A stretch of DNA of 64,000 nt from Streptomyces flavochromogenes (lineage in GTDB: Bacteria; Actinomycetota; Actinomycetes; Streptomycetales; Streptomycetaceae), in contig NZ_JNZO01000036.1 of NCBI RefSeq assembly GCF_000717595.1, forward strand, positions 1 through 64,000, given 5' to 3'. Below the pieces are notes generated by a model, which did no database searches, had not been told where the DNA came from, and saw only the letters and a list, made by a program, of their open reading frames with translations. Both the position numbers and the translations under genes were made by a program. Below, one piece after another: positions 36,272 to 44,880 of the stretch. Within the stretch, counting starts at the first letter, position 1, and each line of letters begins with the position of its first letter.

Positions 36272-36330
36272 GGAAGCGCCCCGCTCGTCGACCCGTGGGG
36301 GGATCGACGGCGGGGCGCTTCCTCTTTTTC
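36272..36330 (+). terminator. Strong intrinsic terminator with T-tract
   Basis: GGAAGCGCCCCGC (36272-36284) pairs with GCGGGGCGCTTCC (36310-36322), extended by CGTCGA/TCGACG with a one-base bulge, and is followed by TCTTTTTC. A T-tract this long is rare in Streptomyces and points to plus-strand termination. Confidence 0.85.
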
Positions 36331-36400
36331 GGAGGCTCGGTTCGCCTCCACAGGCATCGTGAACCGACCAGGGGGAACGCCCCCGGTCACGGCGAAGGCT

Positions 36401-37690
36401 CTAGCGCGCCTCGACCGGGACGAAGTCGCGGAGGACCTCGCCGGTGTAGATCTGGCGCGGGCGGCCGATGCGGGAGCCGGGCTCCTTGATCATCTCGTGC
36501 CACTGGGCGATCCAGCCGGGCAGGCGGCCGAGCGCGAAGAGGACGGTGAACATCTCGGTCGGGAAGCCCATCGCGCGGTAGATGAGGCCCGTGTAGAAGT
36601 CCACGTTGGGGTAGAGGTTGCGCGAGACGAAGTACTCGTCGGAGAGCGCGTGCTCCTCCAGCTTGAGCGCGATGTCCAGCAGCTCGTCGGACTTGCCGAG
36701 GGCCGAGAGGACGTCGTGCGCCGCCGCCTTGATGATCTTGGCGCGCGGGTCGAAGGACTTGTACACCCGGTGGCCGAAGCCCATCAGGCGGACGCCGTCC
36801 TCCTTGTTCTTCACCTTGCGGATGAAGGAGTCGACATCGCCGCCGTTGGCCTTGATGCCCTCGAGCATCTCCAGGACCGACTGGTTGGCGCCACCGTGCA
36901 GCGGGCCCCACAGGGCCGAGATGCCGGCGGAGATCGAGGCGAACATGTTCGCCTGCGAGGAGCCGACCAGACGCACGGTGGAGGTCGAGCAGTTCTGCTC
37001 GTGGTCCGCGTGCAGGATCAGCAGCTTGTCGAGCGCGTTGACGACGACCGGGTCCAGGTCGTACTCCTGCGCCGGGACCGAGAAGGTCATGCGCAGGAAG
37101 TTCTCGACGTACCCGAGGTCGTTGCGCGGGTAGACGAACGGGTGGCCGATCGACTTCTTGTACGCATACGCCGCGATCGTCGGCAGCTTCGCGAGCAGCC
37201 GGATCGTGGAGAGGTGACGCTGCTCCTCGTCGAACGGGTTGTGGCTGTCCTGGTAGAAGGTGGACAGCGCGGAGACCACCGAGGACAGCATCGCCATCGG
37301 GTGGGCGTCCCGCGGGAAACCGCGGAAGAAGTTCTTGACGTCCTCGTGGACGAGCGTGTGCTGCGTGATCTCGTTCTTGAAGGTCGCCAGCTCGTCGACC
37401 TTGGGCAGCTCACCGTTGATCAGCAGGTACGCCACCTCAAGGAAGGTGGAGCGCTCGGCCAGCTGCTCGATGGGGTAACCGCGGTACCGCAGAATCCCCT
37501 GCTCACCGTCGAGGTAGGTGATCGCGGATTTATAGGCGGCGGTGTTGCCGTATCCGCTGTCCAGGGTGACCAGACCGGTCTGGGCTCGGAGTTTCCCGAT
37601 GTCGAAGCCCTTGTCGCCGACGGTGCTCTCGACCACCGGGTAGGTGTATTCACCGTCCGCGTACCGCAGTACTACAGAGTTGTCGCTCAC
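36401..37690 (-). CDS. gltA: Citrate synthase (type II-like)
   Basis: 429 aa, catalysing acetyl-CoA + oxaloacetate to citrate, the entry step of the TCA cycle. Catalytic landmarks: LHADHEQNCSTSTVRLVGSSQ, the active-site His in GPLHGGANQ, GFGHRVYKSFDPRA, and the C-terminal region IGRPRQIYTG. The N-terminal beta-rich segment of hexameric bacterial enzymes is present. GTG start at 37690 with GAGGG five bases upstream. Monocistronic. Confidence 0.97.
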   Translation of the reverse strand: MSDNSVVLRYADGEYTYPVVESTVGDKGFDIGKLRAQTGLVTLDSGYGNTAAYKSAITYLDGEQGILRYRGYPIEQLAERSTFLEVAYLLINGELPKVDELATFKNEITQHTLVHEDVKNFFRGFPRDAHPMAMLSSVVSALSTFYQDSHNPFDEEQRHLSTIRLLAKLPTIAAYAYKKSIGHPFVYPRNDLGYVENFLRMTFSVPAQEYDLDPVVVNALDKLLILHADHEQNCSTSTVRLVGSSQANMFASISAGISALWGPLHGGANQSVLEMLEGIKANGGDVDSFIRKVKNKEDGVRLMGFGHRVYKSFDPRAKIIKAAAHDVLSALGKSDELLDIALKLEEHALSDEYFVSRNLYPNVDFYTGLIYRAMGFPTEMFTVLFALGRLPGWIAQWHEMIKEPGSRIGRPRQIYTGEVLRDFVPVEAR

Positions 37691-37785
37691 GTCATCCCTC
37701 ACCGACGTAGTGCCTCTTCTTCGAGGTGCCCTGACTGTCTCTACCATCCCCCATTTGGCTCAGGAGAGTGCACTCGGGGTCGACC

Positions 37786-37816
37786 ATTGGGCCAATCGGC
37801 GGCACTCAGTGCCGCC
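37786..37816. promoter_or_regulatory. Two small palindromes upstream of gltA
   Basis: ATTGG-G-CCAAT (37786-37796) and the hairpin GGCGGCAC-TCA-GTGCCGCC (37798-37816) lie back to back about 100-125 bases upstream of the gltA start and 3' of the helicase gene. Either a helicase terminator or a gltA operator. Confidence 0.4.
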
Positions 37817-37869
37817 AACCTTCATATCCTGCCCCCTTCGCCCCGGTTCCGGTAGTCCTCCGTGATCTT

Positions 37870-40101
37870 TCACACGGGGGCACCGCCTGTGAGCCGAAAC
37901 GCGAGTGCGGTAAAGCGTCTACCCGCGGAGACCGTCCGGACCGCCTGGGCGATCGCCCGGCGGGAGCCGACGAGGACCACGAGCTTCTTCGCGCGGGTCA
38001 CGGCGGTGTAGAGCAGGTTCCGCTGCAGCATCATCCAGGCACTCATCGTGACCGGGATCACCACGGCCGGATACTCACTGCCCTGCGAACGGTGGATGGT
38101 GACCGCGTACGCGTGGGCGAGCTCGTCCAGTTCGTCGAAGTCGTACGGCACCTCCTCGTCCTCGTCCGTCCGCACCGTCAGCTTCTGCTCGACGGGGTCC
38201 AGCTGCGTCACGACGCCGACGGTGCCGTTGAAGACCCCATTGGCCCCCTTGTCATAGTTGTTCCTGATCTGGGTGACTTTGTCACCTACGCGGAAGACCC
38301 GGCCGCCGAACCGCTTCTCCGGCAGATCGGGGCGGCCCGGAGTGATGACCTGCTGCAGCAGTCCGTTGAGCGAGCCCGCACCGGCCGGGCCCCGGTGCAT
38401 GGGGGCGAGAACCTGCACGTCACGGCGGGGGTCGAGGCCGAACTTGGCCGGAATCCGCCGGGCCGCGACGTCCACGGCGACCCGGGCGGCGTCCTCGGTC
38501 TCCTCCTCGACGAAGAGGAAGAAGTCCGGCAGGCCCTCGGTCTTCGGCGGGGTGCCGGCGTTGATCCGGTGCGCGTTGGTGACGACCCCGGACTCCTGCG
38601 CCTGACGGAAGATCCGGGTCAGCCGGACCGCCGGTACGGGGCTTCCCGGAGCGAGCAGATCGCCGAGGACCTCGCCCGCGCCGACCGACGGGAGCTGGTC
38701 CACATCGCCCACGAGGAGCAGATGGGCCCCCGGTGCCACCGCCTTGACCAGCTTGTTCGCCAGGAGCAGGTCGAGCATGGAGGCCTCGTCGACCACGACC
38801 AGGTCCGCGTCGAGCGGCCGGTCCCGGTCGTAGGCCGCGTCGCCGCCCGGCTTGAGTTCCAGGAGCCGGTGAACGGTGGAGGCCTCCGCGCCGGTCAGCT
38901 CCGCGAGCCGCTTGGCCGCCCGCCCCGTGGGAGCGGCGAGGACGACCTTGGCCCTCTTGGCGCGGGCCAGCTCCACGATGGAGCGGACCGTGAACGACTT
39001 GCCGCAGCCGGGGCCGCCGGTGAGCACGGCGACCTTCCGGGTGAGCGCGAGCCGGACGGCCTCCTCCTGCTCCGGCGCGAGCGAGGCCCCCGTCCGGTCC
39101 GCGAGCCAGGCGAGGGCCTTGTCCCAGGCCACGTCCCGGAAGGCCGGCATCCGGTCCTCCTCGGCCCGCAGCAGCCGCCGGAGCTGTCCGGCGAGCGACA
39201 GCTCGGCCCGGTGGAAGGGGATCAGGTACACGGCGGTGACCGGTGTCCCCTCGGGACCCGGCACCGTCTCCCGTACGACCCCCTCGGGGTCCTCGGCCAG
39301 CTCGGCGAGGCACTCGATGACAAGCCCCGTGTCGACCTGGAGGAGCTTCACCGCGTCGGCGATCAGCCGCTCCTCGGGGAGGAAGCAGTGCCCCTGGTCG
39401 CTGGACTGCGAGAGGGCGTACTGCAGGCCGGCCTTCACCCGGTCGGGGCTGTCGTGGGGTATGCCCACGGCCTGGGCGATCTTGTCGGCGGTGAGGAAGC
39501 CGATGCCCCAGACGTCGGCGGCGAGCCGGTAGGGCTGGTTCCGCACGATGGAGATCGAGGCGTCCCCGTACTTCTTGTAGATCCGGACCGCGATGGAGGT
39601 GGAGACACCGACGCCCTGGAGGAAGACCATCACCTCCTTGATCGCCTTCTGCTCCTCCCAGGCCGCGCTGATCTTCTTCGTGCGCTTGGGACCCAGGCCC
39701 GGGACCTCGATCAGGCGGCCGGGGGCCTCCTCAAGGATCCGGAGGGTGTCCAGGCCGAAGTGCTGGGTGATGCGATCGGCGAAGACGGGGCCGATGCCCT
39801 TGACGAGACCCGAGCCGAGATAGCGGCGGATGCCCTGGATCGTGGCGGGCAGCAGGGTCGTGTAGTTCTCGACGGTGAACTGCTTGCCGTACTGCGGATG
39901 CGAGCCCCAACGGCCCTCCATCCGCAGCGACTCCCCCGGCTGCGCCCCGAGCAGCGCCCCGACCACGGTGAGCAGGTCCCCGGCGCCGCGCCCGGTGTCG
40001 ACGCGGGCGACCGTGTACCCGCTCTCCTCGTTGGCGTAGGTGATCCGCTCCAGGACCCCTTCGAGTACGGCCGACCCCGGACCACGACCTTCGTTGGACA
40101 T
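37870..40101 (-). CDS. RecD2-like superfamily 1B DNA helicase
   Basis: 743 aa. An N-terminal OB-like domain and a helix-hairpin-helix region (RYLGSGLVKGIGPVFADRI and VPGLGPKRTKKI) are followed by the helicase core: Walker A GGPGCGKS (about residues 362-369), DEAS Walker B in VVVDEASMLD, motif III GDVDQLPSVGAGEVLGD, and motif VI AVTRAKKLVVLVG. This is the RecD2 (non-RecBCD) arrangement with 5'-3' polarity; role in replication-associated repair. ATG at 40101 is chosen at the usual RecD2 N-terminus. No recB/recC genes nearby. Confidence 0.92.
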   Translation of the reverse strand: MSNEGRGPGSAVLEGVLERITYANEESGYTVARVDTGRGAGDLLTVVGALLGAQPGESLRMEGRWGSHPQYGKQFTVENYTTLLPATIQGIRRYLGSGLVKGIGPVFADRITQHFGLDTLRILEEAPGRLIEVPGLGPKRTKKISAAWEEQKAIKEVMVFLQGVGVSTSIAVRIYKKYGDASISIVRNQPYRLAADVWGIGFLTADKIAQAVGIPHDSPDRVKAGLQYALSQSSDQGHCFLPEERLIADAVKLLQVDTGLVIECLAELAEDPEGVVRETVPGPEGTPVTAVYLIPFHRAELSLAGQLRRLLRAEEDRMPAFRDVAWDKALAWLADRTGASLAPEQEEAVRLALTRKVAVLTGGPGCGKSFTVRSIVELARAKRAKVVLAAPTGRAAKRLAELTGAEASTVHRLLELKPGGDAAYDRDRPLDADLVVVDEASMLDLLLANKLVKAVAPGAHLLLVGDVDQLPSVGAGEVLGDLLAPGSPVPAVRLTRIFRQAQESGVVTNAHRINAGTPPKTEGLPDFFLFVEEETEDAARVAVDVAARRIPAKFGLDPRRDVQVLAPMHRGPAGAGSLNGLLQQVITPGRPDLPEKRFGGRVFRVGDKVTQIRNNYDKGANGVFNGTVGVVTQLDPVEQKLTVRTDEDEEVPYDFDELDELAHAYAVTIHRSQGSEYPAVVIPVTMSAWMMLQRNLLYTAVTRAKKLVVLVGSRRAIAQAVRTVSAGRRFTALAFRLTGGAPV

Positions 40102-40424
40102 GCCCCGAAGGTAGCGAACCGGTCGGACAGCGTGTGCGCCCGTGTGGACAACTCCCCCTCCGGGGCGCCCGGCTCGGCTCAGCCGCCCGGATTCCACTCC
40201 TTCCGCTCCACGCTGTGGTGCTCCACGGGCCGGTCCGTCCCCAGCTTCGCCGGGATCAGGAGTCCGCCGAGACCCGTCCCGATCAACCCGACGGCATCAA
40301 CACCGCCCACAGCCAGTCCGGCACGGCCCCCGCGCCCGCCTTCCAGGACGCCGGGCGGGTCGGAGGGTCCCCCGGCAAGGCGCTCCGGGTGCCGCACAAG
40401 AGGGCAGGTCGTAGCGTTTCCGGC
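40102..40424. other. Divergent region between recD2-like and DUF937-like genes
   Basis: About 320 bases. The minus strand carries a possible frameshifted small membrane-protein gene (40179-40380, listed separately). No clear promoter is visible by eye. Confidence 0.45.
40179..40380 (-). pseudogene. Possible frameshifted small membrane protein gene
   Basis: The minus strand reads PPTRPASWKAGAGAVPDWLWAVLMP in one frame until a stop near 40280. It then reads GLIGTGLGGLLIPAKL and DRPVEHHSVERKEWNPGG to a TGA at 40179 in the adjacent frame. Together they make a plausible short protein with a single hydrophobic helix across the frame change and a charged C-terminal tail. A one-base indel or sequencing error near 40280 would explain it. 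The start is not identifiable. Low confidence; chance open frames in GC-rich DNA are the alternative. Confidence 0.35.
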
Positions 40425-40895
40425 ATGAGCGAAACCTTCGAGGACGAGGTCCTGAACGAGCTGGGCGACGACCGCCTCCAGGAGATCGCCGGCCTGCTCG
40501 GCACGGACCCCGCGGGGGCGCGGCCGGTCGTGGGCCGTTCGGTGGCCGAACTCTCCGGCGAGCTGCGCCAGGCGGCGGCCGAGCCGGCCAGCGCGGACGA
40601 GGTCCGCGCCGCCGTCGACGAGGTGACCTCGGCCGAACCCCCGCTCCAGGGCGTCGCCGGCTTCGGCGGCCTCGCGGCCGGCGGCCTGATGGCCGGAGTC
40701 CTGGGCAGACTGGCCCGCCCGGCGGCGAACGCGATCGCGAGGAAGACCGGCATCCCGGCGGCCGCGGTGTCCCGAGCGGTCGACATCCTGGTGCCGGTCG
40801 TCCTCGCGGTCATGACGAAGCGCGCGGCGACGAAGAGGAGCGGCGGCGCGGCGGCGGACGGCCTGGGCGACCTCCTGGGCGGCCCGGGGAAGTAG
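40425..40895 (+). CDS. DUF937-like (YidB-type) protein
   Basis: 156 aa, helix-rich and Ala/Gly-rich: an acidic N-terminus (FEDEVLNELGDDRLQEIAGLLG), the LQGVAGFGGLAAGGLMAGVLGRL segment, and a C-terminal DGLGDLLGGPGK, which matches the DUF937 family (repeats of the LGGLLG kind). Function unknown. Stands alone, between a helicase gene and a toxin-antitoxin pair. The ATG lacks a strong ribosome site. Confidence 0.75.
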   Translation: MSETFEDEVLNELGDDRLQEIAGLLGTDPAGARPVVGRSVAELSGELRQAAAEPASADEVRAAVDEVTSAEPPLQGVAGFGGLAAGGLMAGVLGRLARPAANAIARKTGIPAAAVSRAVDILVPVVLAVMTKRAATKRSGGAAADGLGDLLGGPGK

Positions 40896-40923
40896 CGCGG
40901 CGCCCGCAGAGGTCGCCGCTACC

Positions 40924-40953
40924 ATGTGGGAGAAGTGGGCAAAGCTCCCACAT
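40924..40953. promoter_or_regulatory. Operator of the VapBC toxin-antitoxin operon
   Basis: ATGTGGGAG (40924-40932) and CTCCCACAT (40945-40953) are perfect 9-base inverted repeats with a 12-base spacer, ending 20 bases before the antitoxin start. Typical position for VapB/VapBC autorepression. Confidence 0.65.
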
Positions 40954-40973
40954 GACACACATGGAGGCCGACC

Positions 40974-41210
40974 ATGGGCGTGACCAACGTGGACGTGGAC
41001 GACGACGTACTCGCCGAAGCCGCGAAACTCCTCGGCACGACCACGAAGAAGGACACCATCAACACTGCCCTGGAAGAGGTCATAAGGCGTCATCACCGCC
41101 GCGCGGCGTTCGGGCGTCTCGCGGAACGCGGCGCGCGAGGCGACCTGGAGCGCACGCGCCGGGACTGGGAAGCCCGCAAGGCCGCCCAGCACGGCGAGGG
41201 CGCGGAGTGA
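40974..41210 (+). CDS. vapB: VapB-like antitoxin
   Basis: 78 aa. N-terminal ribbon-helix-helix-like segment (TNVDVDDDVLAEAAKLLGTTTKKDTINTALEEVIRRH) for DNA binding and dimerisation, and a charged C-terminus (RRDWEARKAAQ) that would occupy the toxin active site. GGAGG 6 bases before the ATG. Its stop overlaps the toxin GTG (GTGA), the standard antitoxin-first order. Confidence 0.88.
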   Translation: MGVTNVDVDDDVLAEAAKLLGTTTKKDTINTALEEVIRRHHRRAAFGRLAERGARGDLERTRRDWEARKAAQHGEGAE

Positions 41211-41623
41211 TCGCCTACCTCATCGACACCAGCGCATACGTCCACCTCGGCACCGATCCCGCCGCACATCGACGCTGGGACGCCGAGATCGAAACGGGCT
41301 CCATCGGCATGTGCGAAGCCACCCGGACGGAGATCCTCTTCAGCGCCGTGACCGCGGACGATCGCGATGAGACCGAAGAGGACCTCGCGGCCCTGTTCGC
41401 GCCGGTGCGCGTCCCCAAGGACGCGTGGCGATGGGTGGAGACCGCCCAGTACAAGCTGACGCAGAAGGGGCAGCACCGCGCGGCGGGCGTCGTGGATCTG
41501 CTTCTCTGCGCCACGGCGGTCCACCACGGGTTGACCCTCCTTCACAGGGACAACGACTTCGCCACCGTCGCCCGCGTCCTCAAAGAGGTCGAGCAGCAGG
41601 ACGTGCGGCACCTGGGCGAGTGA
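41207..41623 (+). CDS. vapC: VapC-like PIN-domain ribonuclease toxin
   Basis: 138 aa PIN domain: the first acidic residue in YLIDTSAYVHL, a central Glu in EATRTEILFSA, and the C-terminal acidic cluster VVDLLLCATAVHHGLTLLHRDNDF. VapC toxins cleave initiator tRNA or rRNA when freed from VapB. GTG start overlaps the vapB stop. All catalytic acids look intact, so the pair is probably functional. Confidence 0.9.
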   Translation: MIAYLIDTSAYVHLGTDPAAHRRWDAEIETGSIGMCEATRTEILFSAVTADDRDETEEDLAALFAPVRVPKDAWRWVETAQYKLTQKGQHRAAGVVDLLLCATAVHHGLTLLHRDNDFATVARVLKEVEQQDVRHLGE

Positions 41624-41652
41624 CCGCCCGCCCACCGCAGGCCCCTCGTACC

Positions 41653-42456
41653 TCACACCGACAGGAACGCCTCCAGCGTCTCCTCCAGGACCTCGACGCC
41701 GTTCCTCGACCACAGGTCGTCGTTGAAGATCTCCACCTCCACCGGGCCCGTCCAGCCCGCCTTCTCCGTCAGGTCCGCCCAGGCCCGCAGGTCGATCGCG
41801 CCGGTGCCCAGTTGGCCTCGGCCGGTCAGGACGCCGGCCGGGAGGGGGGTGGTCCAGTCGGCGAGCTGGAAGGAGTGGATGCGGCCCGCCGCGCCCGCGC
41901 GTTCGACCGCCGCCGGGGCGCGGTCGTCCCACCAGAGGTGGTACGTGTCGACCACCACGCCCACCTGCTCGGGCGGGAAGTGCTCGGCGACGGCCAGCGC
42001 CTGGTCCAGGGTGGACACCGCGCAGCGGTCGGCGGCGTACATGGGGTGGAGGGGCTCGACCGCCAGGCGGATTCCGCGTTCGCCCGCGTAGGGGGCCAGC
42101 GCCCCGATCGCCTCGGTGATGCGGGCGCGGGCCGAGGGCAGGTCCGGGAAGGCGGGGGTGAGGCCGCCGGAGACCAGGACGACGGTGTCCGTGCCGAGCG
42201 TGACCGCCTCGTCGATCGCCGTACGGTTCTCCTCCTCCCAGCCGTCCGAGGTGAAGAAGCCGCCGCGGCAGAGGGTGGTGACCGTCAGGCCCGCGTCCCG
42301 CACGAGCTCGGCCGCCGCCTCGACGCCGTACTCCTGGACCGGCTCGCGCCACAGTCCCACGCCCGGGATGCCGAGCCGGACGCAGTGGGCGACCAGGTCG
42401 GGGAGGGACAGCTGCTTGACCGTCATCTGGTTGACGCTGAAGCGGTCGAGGTTCAT
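41653..42456 (-). CDS. Sugar phosphate isomerase/epimerase (TIM barrel)
   Basis: 267 aa AP-endonuclease-2 fold. Active-site candidates: VEPLHPMYAADRCAV, VVVDTYHLWWDD, IHSFQLADWTTPLP and the terminal EVEIFNDDLWSRNG. Last gene of a three-gene unit with DUF993 and a Gfo/Idh/MocA dehydrogenase, a combination used for degradation of keto-inositols or rare sugars. The ATG is nested in the upstream stop (TGATG), with GGAGG 6 bases before it; GTG at 42459 is an alternative. Confidence 0.85.
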   Translation of the reverse strand: MNLDRFSVNQMTVKQLSLPDLVAHCVRLGIPGVGLWREPVQEYGVEAAAELVRDAGLTVTTLCRGGFFTSDGWEEENRTAIDEAVTLGTDTVVLVSGGLTPAFPDLPSARARITEAIGALAPYAGERGIRLAVEPLHPMYAADRCAVSTLDQALAVAEHFPPEQVGVVVDTYHLWWDDRAPAAVERAGAAGRIHSFQLADWTTPLPAGVLTGRGQLGTGAIDLRAWADLTEKAGWTGPVEVEIFNDDLWSRNGVEVLEETLEAFLSV

Positions 42457-43622
42457 CACAGGCCTCCCTGGACCGTCAGGAGGGAGCGCATGCGCGATTC
42501 CGCGAGCGCCGGGTCCGGGAACAGGCCCAGGCCGTCCGCCAGTTCGTACGCCTTCGCGAGGTGCGGCAGCGAGCGGGCGGACTGCAGGCCGCCGACCATC
42601 GTGAAGTGGTCCTGGTGGCCGGCGAGCCAGGCGAGGAGGACGACTCCCGTCTTGTAGAAGCGGGTCGGCGCCCGGAAGAGGTGCCGGGACAGGGCGACCG
42701 TCGGGTCGAGGACGGCACGGAAACCGTTTACATCACCCGTGTCGAGAGCCCGTACCGCCTCCGCCGCGAGCGGCGCCAGCGGGTCGAAGATGCCCAGCAG
42801 GGCGTGGCTGAAGCCCTGTTCGTCCCCCGCGATCAGCTCCGGGTAGTGGAAGTCGTCGCCCGTGTAGCAGCGCACGCCCTCCGGGAGGCGGCGGCGCAGT
42901 TCGACCTCGCGCCGGGCGTCCAGGAGGGAGACCTTGATGCCGTCGACCTTGTCCGGGTGCGCGGCGATGACCTCCAGGAACGTCTCGGTCGCGGTGTCCA
43001 GGTCGCCCGAGCCCCAGTACCCGTCGAGCGCCGGGTCGAACATCGGGCCGAGCCAGTGCAGGACGACCGGCTCGCTCGCCTGGCGGAGGAGGTGGCCGTA
43101 CAGGTCGAGGTAGTCCTCCGGTCCCGAGGCCGCCGCGGCGAGGGCACGGGAGGCCATCAGGATGGCCTGGGACCCGGTCTCCTCGACGAGCGCGAGCTGC
43201 TCCTCGTACGCCTTGCGGACCGCCGCCAGGCCGGCGGGGCCGGTGAGCCGGTCGGATCCGGCGAGTTGGTCGGTGCCGACGCCGCAGGCGATCCGGCCGC
43301 CGACCGCCTTGGCCTCCGCCGCGCTGCGGCGGATCAGCTCGGCCGCCCCCGTCCAGTCGAGGCCCATCCCCCGCTGCGCGGTGTCCATGGCCTCGGCGAC
43401 CCCGAGGCCGTGGGACCAGAGGTGGTGGCGGAAGGCGAGGGTGGCGTCCCAGTCGACCGCCGCGGGCGAGTCGGGGGTGGTGTCGGCGTACGGGTCGGCG
43501 ACGACGTGGGCGGCGGAGAAGACCGTACGGGAGGTCAGGGGGCCGCCCCCGCCCGCGGTCAGCGGCTCGGTGCGCGGCGCGTACTCCCGTACGCCGCCGC
43601 CGGTCTCGGGCAGGCGGATCAC
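42456..43622 (-). CDS. DUF993 dihydrodipicolinate synthase-like protein
   Basis: 388 aa. Matches DUF993: VDWDATLAFRHHLWSHGLGVAEAMDTAQRGMGLDW, a VVLHWLGPMFDPALDGYWG segment, DGIKVSLLD (candidate Schiff-base Lys) and YTGDDFHYPELIAGD. A class I aldolase-like TIM barrel is likely, perhaps cleaving a keto-sugar acid. Function not established. GTG start overlaps the stop of the dehydrogenase gene (GTGA). Confidence 0.85.
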   Translation of the reverse strand: MIRLPETGGGVREYAPRTEPLTAGGGGPLTSRTVFSAAHVVADPYADTTPDSPAAVDWDATLAFRHHLWSHGLGVAEAMDTAQRGMGLDWTGAAELIRRSAAEAKAVGGRIACGVGTDQLAGSDRLTGPAGLAAVRKAYEEQLALVEETGSQAILMASRALAAAASGPEDYLDLYGHLLRQASEPVVLHWLGPMFDPALDGYWGSGDLDTATETFLEVIAAHPDKVDGIKVSLLDARREVELRRRLPEGVRCYTGDDFHYPELIAGDEQGFSHALLGIFDPLAPLAAEAVRALDTGDVNGFRAVLDPTVALSRHLFRAPTRFYKTGVVLLAWLAGHQDHFTMVGGLQSARSLPHLAKAYELADGLGLFPDPALAESRMRSLLTVQGGL

Positions 43623-44770
43623 AGGCTCACCTCCGGGACGTCGAGACGGCGGCCCTCGGCGGCGGACTTCAGGCCGAGTTCGGCGAGCTGGACACCGCGG
43701 GCGCCCGCGAGGAGGTCCCAGTGGTACGGCTCGTCGAGGACGACGTGCCGCAGGAAGAGCTCCCACTGGGCCTTGAAGCCGTTGTCGAACTCGGCGTTGT
43801 CGGGGACCTCCTGCCACTGGTCGCGGAAGGGCTCGGTGGCCGGAATGTCGGGGTTCCAGACGGGCTTGGGCGTCGCCGAGCGGTGCTGGACGCGGCAGTT
43901 GCGCAGTCCGGCGACGGCGGAGCCGTGGGTGCCGTCGACCTGGAACTCGACGAGTTCGTCGCGGTTGACGCGGACGGTCCAGGAGGAGTTGATCTGGGCG
44001 ATGGCGCCGCCCTCCAGCTGGAAGATGCCGTAGGCGGCGTCGTCGGCGGTGGCCTCGTACGGCTTGCCCTGCTCGTCCCAGCGGCGCGGGACGTGGGTGG
44101 CGACCTGGGCGGTGACGGAGGTGACGCGGCCGAACAGCTCGTGGAGCACGTACTCCCAGTGCGGGAACATGTCGACGACGATGCCGCCGCCGTCCTGGGA
44201 GCGGTAGTTCCAGCTGGGGCGCTGGGCGTCCTGCCAGTCGCCCTCGAAGACCCAGTAGCCGAACTCGCCGCGTACGGACAGGATCTCGCCGAAGAAGCCG
44301 CCGTCGATGAGGCGCTTGAGCTTGAGCAGGCCCGGCAGGAACAGCTTGTCCTGGACGACGCCGTGCTTGACGCCCTTCTCGGCGGCGAGCCGGGCGAGCT
44401 CCAGGGCGCCGGCGAGGTCGGCGGCCGTGGGCTTCTCGGTGTAGATGTGCTTGCCGGCGTGGACGGCCTTGGTGATCGCCTCGGCGCGGGCGGACGTGAC
44501 CTGGGCGTCGAAGTAGATGTCGACGGTGTCGTCGGCGAGGACGGCGTCGAGGTCGGTGGACCACTCGGTGAGGCCGTGGCGCTCGGCGAGCGCGCGCAGG
44601 GCGGGCTCGCGGCGGCCGACGAGGACCGGCTCGGGCCAGAGGGTCTCGCCGTTGCCGAGGTCGAGGCCGCCCTGTTCGCGCAGGGCGAGGATCGAACGGA
44701 CCAGGTGCTGGCGGTGTCCCATGCGCCCGGTGACGCCGTTCATGGCGATGCGGACTGTCCTGCGTGTCAC
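43619..44770 (-). CDS. Gfo/Idh/MocA-family oxidoreductase
   Basis: 383 aa NAD(P)-dependent dehydrogenase. Rossmann region near the N-terminus (RIAMNGVTGRMG), the EKPT motif in HIYTEKPTAADLAGAL characteristic of the family (catalytic Lys), and a C-terminal beta-sheet domain. Substrate probably a sugar or inositol derivative. GTG at 44770 preceded by GGAGAGG; first gene of the three-gene catabolic unit, divergent from the LacI regulator and downstream of its operator. Confidence 0.88.
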   Translation of the reverse strand: MTRRTVRIAMNGVTGRMGHRQHLVRSILALREQGGLDLGNGETLWPEPVLVGRREPALRALAERHGLTEWSTDLDAVLADDTVDIYFDAQVTSARAEAITKAVHAGKHIYTEKPTAADLAGALELARLAAEKGVKHGVVQDKLFLPGLLKLKRLIDGGFFGEILSVRGEFGYWVFEGDWQDAQRPSWNYRSQDGGGIVVDMFPHWEYVLHELFGRVTSVTAQVATHVPRRWDEQGKPYEATADDAAYGIFQLEGGAIAQINSSWTVRVNRDELVEFQVDGTHGSAVAGLRNCRVQHRSATPKPVWNPDIPATEPFRDQWQEVPDNAEFDNGFKAQWELFLRHVVLDEPYHWDLLAGARGVQLAELGLKSAAEGRRLDVPEVSL

Positions 44771-44801
44771 GAAAGGTTCCTCTCCCCGGTGTTCCGCGCC
44801 T

Positions 44802-44823
44802 CGATAGAAAGCGCTTTCCATCG
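44802..44823. promoter_or_regulatory. LacI-family operator (core GAAAGCGCTTTC)
   Basis: The core 12-base palindrome with central CG (44807-44818) is flanked by CGAT and ATCG, giving a 22-base near-perfect palindrome. It lies between the dehydrogenase and lacI-type genes, 32 bases upstream of the dehydrogenase start. Classical LacI/GalR site. Confidence 0.85.
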
Positions 44824-44880
44824 GCGATGACGCTAGCCTGCCGACATCGCCGTCGACAAGGCCCTGGAGGTACGCACACG

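Larger units (their letters stand above)
35970..36400. other. Structured gene-free region between copA and gltA
   Basis: About 430 bases between convergent genes. It contains a promoter-like pair (35997-36025), two near-identical palindromes (36074-36117), an open but Arg/Gly/Pro-rich frame starting at ATG 36094, and a strong plus-strand terminator (36272-36330). The order promoter, repeats, terminator suggests an independent short transcript, possibly a small RNA or the leader of a deleted regulatory gene. I cannot support a protein here. Confidence 0.45.

Noticed and set aside
36094..36489. Possible protein starting MECLGGRSRQ between copA and gltA
   Set aside because: Arg/Gly/Pro-rich without a ribosome site, crosses the terminator and runs into the 3' end of gltA. 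A non-coding explanation is preferred.
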